Source: Actinomycetota bacterium
GTDB taxonomy: Bacteria > Actinomycetota > Aquicultoria > Aquicultorales > JAMCWL01
Direction of reading: 5' to 3'
Assembly (NCBI GenBank): GCA_023481285.1
Contig: JAMCWL010000035.1
Location: 1 to 44,875 of the forward strand
DNA length: 44,875 nucleotides
Both the position numbers and the translations under genes were made by a program. The notes under the pieces were generated by a model that was not told the origin of the DNA, did not search any database, and saw nothing but the letters and a program-made list of their open reading frames with translations. Each line of letters opens with the position of its first letter. The first letter of the stretch is position 1. Positions 33,088 to 39,984 of the stretch are shown in pieces.

Positions 33088-33924
33088 ATGTCATCCGTGA
33101 TCGCAGAGGGCTTGCGTAAAGTGTATAGGAGCGAAGGCGTCATCGCCCTGGACGGCGTCTCCTTCTCCATAACGCCAGGGGAGGCGGTCGCCGTTATCGG
33201 GCCGTCCGGCGCGGGGAAGACGACGCTCTTCCGCATTCTGACGCGGACGATCCCTTTGGAGAGCGGTCGGGTGGAGATAGACGGCGTCGATCTCTACCGG
33301 GCCGGGTACCTATTTCTCGGTTCGGTCAGGCGACGGATCGGCCTGGTTTACCAGAGGCACAACCTGGTGACCGAGTTGAGCGCTTTGCAAAATGCGGCCA
33401 TGGGCATGATCGGTTGCTGTTCTACCTGGCGGGCGATCAAGAGCCTGGCCGTGGGATTATCGGGAGAAGAGAGGCGAATCGTCGAAGAAGCGCTCGGCAA
33501 GGTGGGCCTCACCGGAAAGGGAGAGGTTCGGGCATCCAATCTCTCCGGGGGAGAGCAACAGAGGCTGGCCATCGCGCGCTTGCTCGTCCAAAATCCCGAC
33601 CTCGTCCTTGCGGATGAACCGGTCGCCTCCATAGACCCCTCCTCCTCCCAGCGAATCATGGAGGTATTCAAAGAGCTCAACGAGGAGGGGAAAACGATCA
33701 TTTGCAACCTGCACGACGTCGAGCTTGCCCTCTCGTATTTCCCTCGAATTATCGCCATCTCGCAAGGGCGCCTCGTCTTCGACGGGCCGCCATCGAAACT
33801 GACTGCGGCGGTTCTAACCGAGATTTACCGGGGAGGTCGCGAGGCGCACGCCGACGAGACGGCCGAGCCTTGTATCTGCGTTGAGAGGCTCGCGAGGAGA
33901 GGGCTCGAACAACCGGCCAATTAG
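33088..33924 (+). CDS. phnC: Phosphonate-type ABC transporter, ATP-binding protein
   Basis: About 278 residues with ABC ATPase motifs in order: Walker A GPSGAGKTT (38-46), Q-loop VYQRHNLV, signature LSGGEQQRLAIARLL, Walker B LVLADEPVAS and the H-loop in CNLHDVELA. VYQRHNLVTELS is characteristic of PhnC. ATG 33088 follows the phnD stop by one base and fits the family length; the upstream in-frame extension overlaps phnD. A 25-residue tail after the usual end carries two cysteines. Confidence 0.9.
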   Translation: MSSVIAEGLRKVYRSEGVIALDGVSFSITPGEAVAVIGPSGAGKTTLFRILTRTIPLESGRVEIDGVDLYRAGYLFLGSVRRRIGLVYQRHNLVTELSALQNAAMGMIGCCSTWRAIKSLAVGLSGEERRIVEEALGKVGLTGKGEVRASNLSGGEQQRLAIARLLVQNPDLVLADEPVASIDPSSSQRIMEVFKELNEEGKTIICNLHDVELALSYFPRIIAISQGRLVFDGPPSKLTAAVLTEIYRGGREAHADETAEPCICVERLARRGLEQPAN

Positions 33925-33946
33925 AGAGACCGGCGAAAGGAGCGTC

Positions 33947-34804
33947 GTGAACGAGATCGTGGAGAGGAGACCGTTCGCCCTAGGAGAGCGCTGGCCGAAG
34001 AGGAGCCTGGTCGTCCTCGTCATCTTGATCGCTTTCTTCTGGAGCGCGAAGGGCGCACGCGTGGCGCCCGGAGAACTGTTGAGCGGCGCCAGCGGGGCCA
34101 ACATGACCAAGTTCATCACGGGGCTTTTCCCGCCCGACCTGTCGCCGAAGTTTCTCTCCTCGCTCATCCGCCCGACGGTCGAGACGATTCAGATGTCCAT
34201 CGTCGGCGTGGTGCTGGGTGCGGTCGCCGCCTTCCCCCTCTCTTTCCTGGCGACGAGGACGCTCTCCAGCAGCCAAACGCCAGGGACGAGTCTTTCGAGC
34301 CGCCTCTTACTGGGGCACCTGCCCTACCTGGCCGCCCGTAACTTTTTGAACTTCCTCCGTGCAGTGCCCGAGCTTGTATGGGCGCTTGTCTTCATTTCCG
34401 CCGTTGGTCTCGGCCCCTTCGCCGGCGTCCTGGCGCTCGCGGTGCACAGCACGGGGCTGCTCGGCAAGCTCTATGCGGAAGCGATGGAGAGCATCAACCT
34501 GGAACCGGTCGAGGCCGTCCGCGCGCTCGGCGGCAACCGGGTGAAGGCGACCGCTTACGCGGTGCTGCCGCAGGCGGCGCCGAACTTCGTCTCCTTGACC
34601 CTTTACCAGTGGGAATGCAACGCGCGAACTGCCACGATTTTGGGTTTTGTGGGAGCCGGCGGCATCGGGCAGAGCATCGACATCGCCATGCGCCTTTTTC
34701 AGTACAATGAGGTTCTAACCCTGATCGCCGTCGTCTTCGGCGTCGTCTTCCTGGTGGACAACGCGAGCGCTCTCATCCGCAAAACCTTGACGTCTCAGAA
34801 GTAG
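33947..34804 (+). CDS. phnE: Phosphonate-type ABC transporter, permease
   Basis: About 285 residues and about six transmembrane helices. The PhnE-type inner-membrane loop is present (EAVRALGGNRVKATAYAVLP), then ECNARTATILGFVGAGGIGQ, which contacts the ATPase. The GTG start at 33947 has aaagga 5 bases upstream and lies 22 bases after the phnC stop, completing the three-gene operon. The usual single PhnE is present and there is no second permease. Confidence 0.9.
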   Translation: MNEIVERRPFALGERWPKRSLVVLVILIAFFWSAKGARVAPGELLSGASGANMTKFITGLFPPDLSPKFLSSLIRPTVETIQMSIVGVVLGAVAAFPLSFLATRTLSSSQTPGTSLSSRLLLGHLPYLAARNFLNFLRAVPELVWALVFISAVGLGPFAGVLALAVHSTGLLGKLYAEAMESINLEPVEAVRALGGNRVKATAYAVLPQAAPNFVSLTLYQWECNARTATILGFVGAGGIGQSIDIAMRLFQYNEVLTLIAVVFGVVFLVDNASALIRKTLTSQK

Positions 34805-35057
34805 AAAATAGCGACCGGCACCCGCCGAGCTCCGCAAGCCATCCAAAAACTCCATTCAAAAAAGCAAGCAAGAGCGCTTTCTCAGCAAGATACAGAGCGA
34901 TTTCGGAAGAGACCCGTCGTATATTAAAATGGTCGAGCGTATTTCGCCGACTTACGGCGGGCACTTTTTAGACAAAGAGAAGCGCTGTTAAGAGGGTAAC
35001 TTCGAGTCCGGTTTCTAGGCGCGGCTTTGGGGATAAGTTGACGATAAGGAGGTGCAT

Positions 35058-35270
35058 ATGCCTTACGATGTGAATGAGGACCTACCGCAGAGGGTCCAGA
35101 ATGTGCTGCCCGATCACGCGCAGGACATCTATCGCGAAGCCTTCAATCATGCTTGGGATCGATACGGGCAAGATGAGGTGAGAGCTCATAAGATCGCCTG
35201 GGCGGCGGTGAAAAAGGAGTACGAGAAGGGTCCCGGCGGCAAATGGGTCCTCAAGAAAAAGGCGGCATAA
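35058..35270 (+). CDS. chaB: ChaB-family small protein
   Basis: The 70-residue helical protein has the full ChaB pattern: DLPQRVQNVLPDHAQDIYRE, FNHAWDRYG, AHKIAWAAVKKEY and a KWVLKK ending. ChaB is annotated as a cation transport regulator in E. coli, but the biochemical role is not firmly known. ATG 35058 is preceded by aaggagg, and a GTG two codons earlier overlaps that site. No chaA is nearby, so the name reflects fold similarity only. Confidence 0.85.
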   Translation: MPYDVNEDLPQRVQNVLPDHAQDIYREAFNHAWDRYGQDEVRAHKIAWAAVKKEYEKGPGGKWVLKKKAA

Positions 35271-35682
35271 CCGGTATCTTAGTATCTTGGTATCTTAGTG
35301 CCTTGGTGCGGCGCGTGGGCGTGAGGTGCTGAGCAAGCAGGCGGAATGATTAAAGCTACTAGCGTTAGCCCTATCCCAGAAATCTTGTGAACAGGTTGCG
35401 TACCTGCTTATCCAGTCTTCTCCCATATGAAGCGAAGGTCGCCACGGCGGTACTCAGTATGATGGCGTGAAAAGCTGCACTCTTCATAATCAACCCCAAA
35501 GATCATCGATTATCACTTATCAACTCAAGAGAACATCCAAAAAGCAACTCCGTCAAGAGCCGTCCGACCTTCTCATCACCGAAAGCACTATGAGCCCCAG
35601 CTATATTTAGTTGGTGGGCGGCGTGTTTTTGGACGTACAATTGGAAATATAGGGCTTAAGCGATCTTCAAGGGGGGATTCTT
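35271..35682. other. Intergenic region with 8-bp tandem repeats and a possible tiny gene
   Basis: The left end (35273-35308) is a degenerate run of the 8-bp unit ggtatctt. The middle holds a 38-codon minus-strand ORF, listed separately. The right end carries the strong ribosome site aaggggggat for the next gene. No clear promoter is visible. Confidence 0.4.
35371..35487 (-). CDS. Possible 38-residue membrane peptide
   Basis: The ATG at 35487, with gggg 7 bases upstream, opens MKSAAFHAIILSTAVATFAS. A strongly basic tail follows (GRRLDKQVR) and ends in FLG before TAG. One hydrophobic segment followed by positive charges is the layout of many small membrane proteins and type I toxin peptides. 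There is no homology evidence, and it could be chance. Confidence 0.28.
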   Translation of the reverse strand: MKSAAFHAIILSTAVATFASYGRRLDKQVRNLFTRFLG

Positions 35683-36663
35683 ATGGAGACCGAAGCAAGG
35701 GCGCTTGAGGGCACCCGGCCGGTGGATGATCCGGCGGTTGAAGAGAAAATTTCCTTCGATAAACAGGCCATACCCACTCATTACGACCTGCCGCCCGCTT
35801 TCTTTGCCAGCTTTCTCGGCCCCTGGATGGCCTACTCCTGTGCCTATTTCGTGGACGAAGACGGCTCTCTTGAGCGGGCCGAAGAAGACAAGCTCCTTCT
35901 AACCGCCAAGAAACTGCGGCTTAAAGAGGATGATTGTATTTTAGATGTGGGTTGTGGGTGGGGGAGCTTCATCTTCTTTGCCGCCGAGAAGTACGGCTGC
36001 CGCGCGGTCGGGACGACGCTCTCTGAAGAGCAGGCGCGGCTGGTAAATACGCTCGCCGCCGAAAGGGGCCTAAGCGATCGGATCCGGGCCGACGTTCTTC
36101 ACGTCTATGAGATGGACTATCCGGACGCGTCCTTCGACAAGATCGTTACTATCGGGGCGATTGAGCACATGGAAGACCTGGGCAGGGTCTTTGCAAGATG
36201 CTCGGCGCTTCTCAGGGATGACGGCCTCTTTCTCGTCCATGGGATGACCCAGCCGTGGCGGAGCCGGGAGGAGACGCTCGCCGGTATCAGGACCGAGAGC
36301 GATGATCTTTTGGAGGAGCACTTCGGGGTGGGCCACTGGCACTCGCTCTGGGAGGTCATCGAGGCGCTCGAGAAGAACGACTTCGAGGTGCTCGACCATG
36401 AGAACATCACCAACCACTATAAACTGACCGTCGAGCGCTGGCTGGAGCGGCTTATCGATGGTGAGGAGAAGATCGTCGGCGAGATCACCCCTGAGGAGAA
36501 GTACCGGGAGTTCATAGCCTTCTTCGCCTCGTACATCTTCTCTTTTGAAATGAACAACACCCTCTGCAATCAAATTCTATGCCGAAAGATCAAGCGGGGG
36601 GAGTTGCGGCCAAACCTGCCGCTCACCAGAGAGCACATGATTCTTCACTCCAAGGAGGCATAG
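35683..36663 (+). CDS. Cyclopropane-fatty-acid synthase-like SAM methyltransferase
   Basis: The 326-residue protein is of the Cfa/mycolic-acid-methyltransferase class. It has IPTHYDLPPAFFASFLGPWM and YSCAYF near the N-terminus, the SAM-binding ILDVGCGWGSFIFFAAEKYG near 90, GTTLSEEQARL, and DKIVTIGAIEHM. Such enzymes modify unsaturated lipids or small molecules at double bonds. The start has aaggggg upstream. It is followed by an SCP2 lipid-carrier gene 2 bases after its stop and then an interrupted DJ-1 gene, so a lipid or isoprenoid substrate is plausible. Confidence 0.88.
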   Translation: METEARALEGTRPVDDPAVEEKISFDKQAIPTHYDLPPAFFASFLGPWMAYSCAYFVDEDGSLERAEEDKLLLTAKKLRLKEDDCILDVGCGWGSFIFFAAEKYGCRAVGTTLSEEQARLVNTLAAERGLSDRIRADVLHVYEMDYPDASFDKIVTIGAIEHMEDLGRVFARCSALLRDDGLFLVHGMTQPWRSREETLAGIRTESDDLLEEHFGVGHWHSLWEVIEALEKNDFEVLDHENITNHYKLTVERWLERLIDGEEKIVGEITPEEKYREFIAFFASYIFSFEMNNTLCNQILCRKIKRGELRPNLPLTREHMILHSKEA

Positions 36664-36665
36664 GC

Positions 36666-37043
36666 ATGGAAGGACTGACTGCAAGTTATATCTTCGACCA
36701 CCTGGCGCCAAAGTTCATCGAGGACAATCCGGGCTTTCCTTGCAGAGTGAACGCCGTTGTCTCGATCGACATACTCGGGGAAGGCGGTGGCTCGTGGACC
36801 TTTGATCTGACCGACAACCCGCGGGTCTACCGGGGCCTGGCGGATGACGCCAAATGCACGCTCACGGTGAGCGCAAGCGATTTTTACGCGCTTCTCGCCG
36901 GAGGCAGCCTGAGCGACTGCCTCGAGGCGTTCAAGCAAAAACGGATCAACTTTCGGGGACATCTGCCGACCGCCTTGAGACTTGAAAGGCTTCTGGTCTC
37001 GCTGGCAAAAGACCCGGCTATCGCCGAGCACAGTAGAATCTGA
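36666..37043 (+). CDS. SCP2 sterol-carrier domain protein
   Basis: The 125-residue protein is a single SCP2 domain: VVSIDILGEGGGSWTFDLTD, DDAKCTLTVSASDFYALLAG, then KQKRINFRGHLPTALRLERL. Domains of this kind bind lipids or hydrophobic cofactors. ATG 36666 has aaggagg upstream and lies 2 bases after the methyltransferase stop, so the two are co-translated. It may present a lipid substrate to the methyltransferase (inference from context). Confidence 0.82.
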   Translation: MEGLTASYIFDHLAPKFIEDNPGFPCRVNAVVSIDILGEGGGSWTFDLTDNPRVYRGLADDAKCTLTVSASDFYALLAGGSLSDCLEAFKQKRINFRGHLPTALRLERLLVSLAKDPAIAEHSRI

Positions 37044-37138
37044 AGAATCTCTGATTCCAAGGTTTAATACGCGAGCCAGCCGGTGAGTTCATGCCGTGGT
37101 ATAAAGCTTTTAAAAATTACGCCCGAGAGGAGATTGGC

Positions 37139-37681
37139 GTGAAACTCGAAGGTAAGGTCATAGCCTTCATCGTCGACCATGGCTTTGACGCCGACGAATT
37201 TACCGAGCTTGACTCTTGAGTTAAAGGGATTGGCGGGACGGTCGTCCTGATCGGCTTCAAAACGGGAGAGACCCTTACGGGCGATGACGGTAAGACGAGG
37301 GTTAAAACGCACGTCTCATTTGTGCGCTCGACGCCGGGGGTTTATGACGCTCTCCTGATCTTTGGCGAACGGGTTCCCGATCGTGTTCTTCAAGACGCCG
37401 CCGCACAGAAGCTGGTTAGAAAGGTGCACGAGATCGGTAAGCTCATCGTCGCCATCGATCGAGGTCCGCTCGTCCTGCTCTCAGCCGGCCTGGCCAAAGG
37501 GCGGATTATGACTGGTTGGCCGACCATATGGGAAGAGCTTAGGAAAGCCGGGGCGTTCGCTCCGGCGGCGCCGGTCTCGGTCGATGGTAATCTGGTTACG
37601 GTTATAGGCTCTGAGCATATAGACGACGTCTGTATGCTCCTTCCCAGGATGATAGAGCGGGCCCGGAAGCGCACAGCTTAA
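37139..37681 (+). pseudogene. DJ-1/PfpI-family protein with an in-frame TGA
   Basis: The GTG at 37139, with aggag upstream, starts MKLEGKVIAFIVDHGFDADE. A TGA at codon 27 (37217-37219) interrupts FTELDS/VKGIGGTVVLIG, and the same frame then continues for about 154 codons to 37681. The body matches the DJ-1/PfpI fold, but the nucleophile elbow reads AIDRGPLVLLSAGL, where active members have Cys-His after the AI. Even if read through, it would lack the catalytic cysteine. CGA to TGA is the simplest cause. It is third in the methyltransferase-SCP2 operon. Confidence 0.7.
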
Positions 37682-37725
37682 CTGGTATCCTGGTACCTTA
37701 GTACCATAGTATCTTAGCGATGTGG

Positions 37726-37763
37726 CAAGACGGCGGCTCTTAGATAAGCAGCCGTCTTGTTTT
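37726..37763 (+). terminator. Intrinsic terminator of the methyltransferase operon
   Basis: caagacggc (37726-37734) and gccgtcttg (37751-37759) form a 9-bp stem followed directly by TTTT. It lies 45 bases after the DJ-1 frame end. Confidence 0.75.
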
Positions 37764-37849
37764 CTACTCAAGAGGAGCGTGAGAGCGCTGTGTGATACCG
37801 CTTACAGGTGCTTTTAACCATTGATATCCGAAGCCAGTTCCAAGGCACT

Positions 37850-37922
37850 AGGATACCAAGATACCAGGATACCAGGATACCAAGATACCAAGATACCAGG
37901 ATACCAGGATACCAAGATACCA
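37850..37922. repeat. Nine-unit tandem array of an 8-bp repeat
   Basis: The unit RGATACCA (agatacca or ggatacca) is repeated nine times without interruption, ending at the stop codon of the minus-strand coiled-coil gene. Shorter, degenerate runs of the complementary unit lie at 35273-35308 and 37683-37716. Such arrays are prone to length change. Confidence 0.85.
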
Positions 37923-37923
37923 G

Positions 37924-38277
37924 TTATTGGCCCTTGAGCTTCTTCCCGAGTTCGATGAGGCGGTTGGCCAGTTCTTCCCTTGAGAGAGCCTTGGTCGTCG
38001 TATCTGCTACTTGGCCTGAAGTGCTTAGCACGGAGTTCTGAAGAGCGGCAATCGCGTTGATTGCGGTCTTTCTGAGCGTCTCGTTCTCGTCCGTCAGGAT
38101 TTTCTTTTCGCTCTTTAGAGCCTCGGCCGTGCTCTTTGCGCTATCGGCGGTCTTTTCAACGGCGGTCATTTTCTCCTTCAGGCCGAGATACTCACCTTCC
38201 TTGGCCTTGAGTCCCGCCGAATAACCGAACCCGGCCGCAATTGCCATCAAGATAAGAGTTATCAGTAGGCGCCTCAT
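37924..38277 (-). CDS. Small membrane-anchored coiled-coil protein
   Basis: The 117-residue protein has an N-terminal hydrophobic segment (LLITLILMAIAAGFGYSAGL), either an anchor or an uncleaved signal. A long heptad-type coiled coil follows (about 30-75), then a helical C-terminus ending EELANRLIELGKKLKG. The ribosome site ggagg precedes the ATG. The gene ends directly at the 8-bp tandem array. No family is recognised; a structural or envelope role is the most that can be said. Confidence 0.6.
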   Translation of the reverse strand: MRRLLITLILMAIAAGFGYSAGLKAKEGEYLGLKEKMTAVEKTADSAKSTAEALKSEKKILTDENETLRKTAINAIAALQNSVLSTSGQVADTTTKALSREELANRLIELGKKLKGQ

Positions 38278-38439
38278 AATTCCTCCGGTAATTTTTTATG
38301 CTTCGTCGGATACTGTGTTTAAGATACCTCACATATCCGAGGAGCGCTACTGGTGATAAAACAATCCGTGAGGTTTAGCTAATCGCTTATTGCAGAAGCA
38401 TCAGATAGCGCATGTAGCTCGGTGTAACGGGACAAAGCA

Positions 38440-39498
38440 CTAATCAGCACGCATCAACCAGCACTGGGGATCGTCCGCAAACACGTCTGGCTTTCCTGCG
38501 CCAGCCGATACCGCATTGGCGACCGCGCGACAACCACGGCAAACGGCCCAGCGTGCACAGGAACCGCATCTACCGGTGTAATTTTCACGGCTCCTCAGCG
38601 ACCAGAGCTCCGGTGATTCCACCCATAGCTCGCGGAAGGGAGTTTCCAGGAGGTTGCCGATGACAAGCCCCAACCGGCGACAGGCCATCGCCGTTCCGTC
38701 CGGGAGTACCGTGATGGCGGCGAGCCCCGCGCTGCAGCCGCCGACCGGCATCTCTTCCTTGGCACTCGCTGGGCGGCCGTCACGCGCGCTGAAAAGCCCC
38801 ATCAGGGGATCGCGGCAGACTACTTCAATTGCCGGTTCGTTCCTCTGATTCAGCTCCTCATACACCTCCTTGAGCTCTCTTGGCATGAGGATGGCGTCAG
38901 CCAGTTCCAGACCGCTCCCGGACGGGACGAGCCGGGAAAAGGAGATCCTGGAGGCGCCCGTCCCGTTGCCTGCTTCTATCAGGCTATCGACCTCGCCGGC
39001 ATTGAGGCGGGAGAGCGTCATGTTAAAAGAGACAAACTGGCCCCGCTCGCTCAGCCTCCGGGCGGCGGAAGTCGCCTTTTCGAAGGCGCCCGCGCCCCGG
39101 ACGGCGTCGTGGGTCTTCGAGCCGCCTTCAAGGCTTATCTGGACGAGGTCTATCTCCCGGGCGGCGATAGCGTCGGCGGTCGAGTCGTCGACTAGGGCGC
39201 CGTTCGTCAGGAGCGACAGGGTGAAACCGGATTCGCTCGCAAAATCCAGAAGGTCGAAGAGGTCGCGACGGATCAGCGGTTCGCCGCCGGTAACCTGGAG
39301 CCTGGGCTGGAAGACCATCCCGTACTCTTCTTTCCAGGCATTAAACGTGGCGGTGAACGCCCGGAGGATTCCCGCTATTTCGTCTAGAGGGAGCTCGGTA
39401 CGTGTGCGACCCTCTTGGTAGCAGTGGCGGCACGATAGATTACACCTTTCCGTCAGGTGCCACTGGATTAAAAACTCGTTCCTCCAGGCGTCGCTCAT
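38440..39498 (-). CDS. Radical SAM/SPASM enzyme, probable peptide maturase
   Basis: The 352-residue enzyme has CNLSCRHC near the N-terminus, binding the [4Fe-4S] cluster with Cys 19, 23 and 26. LQVTGGEPL and LLTNGALV are the SAM-binding strands. A C-terminal SPASM region carries further cysteines (VGGCSAG, GTAMACRRLG, CGSCARWAVCRGC, DPQCW) for auxiliary clusters. Enzymes of this layout modify ribosomally made peptides or proteins. ATG 39498 has ggag 5 bases upstream. A terminator-like hairpin with a T-run and a 27- to 33-codon ORF lie just upstream, an arrangement seen in peptide-maturase loci. Confidence 0.88.
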   Translation of the reverse strand: MSDAWRNEFLIQWHLTERCNLSCRHCYQEGRTRTELPLDEIAGILRAFTATFNAWKEEYGMVFQPRLQVTGGEPLIRRDLFDLLDFASESGFTLSLLTNGALVDDSTADAIAAREIDLVQISLEGGSKTHDAVRGAGAFEKATSAARRLSERGQFVSFNMTLSRLNAGEVDSLIEAGNGTGASRISFSRLVPSGSGLELADAILMPRELKEVYEELNQRNEPAIEVVCRDPLMGLFSARDGRPASAKEEMPVGGCSAGLAAITVLPDGTAMACRRLGLVIGNLLETPFRELWVESPELWSLRSRENYTGRCGSCARWAVCRGCRAVANAVSAGAGKPDVFADDPQCWLMRAD

Positions 39499-39526
39499 GC
39501 TAGCTCCAATAATTCAGCGCGAAAAA

Positions 39527-39552
39527 CTGAAACCGAGTCTCCCCGGTTTCAG
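39527..39552 (-). terminator. Terminator/attenuator before the radical SAM gene
   Basis: ctgaaaccg and its complement form a 9-bp stem with an 8-base loop. On the minus strand it is followed by TTTTT, 23 bases before the radical SAM ribosome site region. It would reduce expression of the enzyme relative to anything transcribed upstream. A second perfect hairpin (ccggttgg arms, 39576-39592) lies just before it. Confidence 0.6.
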
Positions 39553-39605
39553 CTTCGCTTCCATTTTGATTGTTTCCGGTTGGACCAACCGGCTTTCTAG
39601 CTCCC

Positions 39606-39707
39606 TCATTTGCGGCAGAGTGACAACTTGCGCACACCTGCCAACGCGGTGAGAAGCCGGAACTCCTTCTTCTTCGCCGCTCTCTTCACGCCCACACCCC
39701 TTTCCAT
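39606..39707 (-). CDS. Candidate precursor peptide for the radical SAM enzyme
   Basis: A 33-codon frame from ATG 39707, or 27 codons from GTG 39689 with aaagggg 7 bases upstream. It encodes a lysine-rich helical leader (AAKKKEFRLLTALAGV) and ends LSLCRK before TGA. It precedes the attenuator and the radical SAM gene on the same strand. The leader-like character and position suggest a modified peptide, but there is no family match and it may be spurious. Confidence 0.3.
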   Translation of the reverse strand: MERGVGVKRAAKKKEFRLLTALAGVRKLSLCRK

Positions 39708-39984
39708 CCGGAGGGATTTTTTTTTAAGGCACGCTGCGACGTGGCGGCTTTCTTTTACCCCAAATTCCCAAATTCCGAGGCATTTAATTTCCGTCCGGGG
39801 TTGCGGGCGGTTGGTGTGCAGTTGCCGGGGGGGCGTGCCTCATTCATAATTGGCTCTACGATGAAAATGCCGACCGCCGACCGCTGCTAAAGGCTTGCAT
39901 TTTCATCCCTGCGGTGCCGCGGAGCAGCATGGTCACTACCTGATTAAAATCATATGGAAATCTGACGCTTATAAGGGCTCGAGA

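Larger units (their letters stand above)
39499..39984. other. Divergent intergenic region with hairpins and a candidate peptide ORF
   Basis: Besides the features listed separately (attenuator, hairpin, small ORF), the region holds a run of nine T (about 39718-39726) and a GC-rich stretch at 39795-39840. The promoter of the phosphatase gene should lie near its right end. None is clear. Confidence 0.4.

Noticed and set aside
37217-37245. Selenocysteine insertion site in the DJ-1 gene
   Set aside because: The stem is only 4 bp, the TGA is not at a catalytic position, and no Sec genes are seen. A nonsense mutation is simpler.
37850-37922. CRISPR array
   Set aside because: The units are contiguous 8-mers without spacers; this is a simple tandem repeat.
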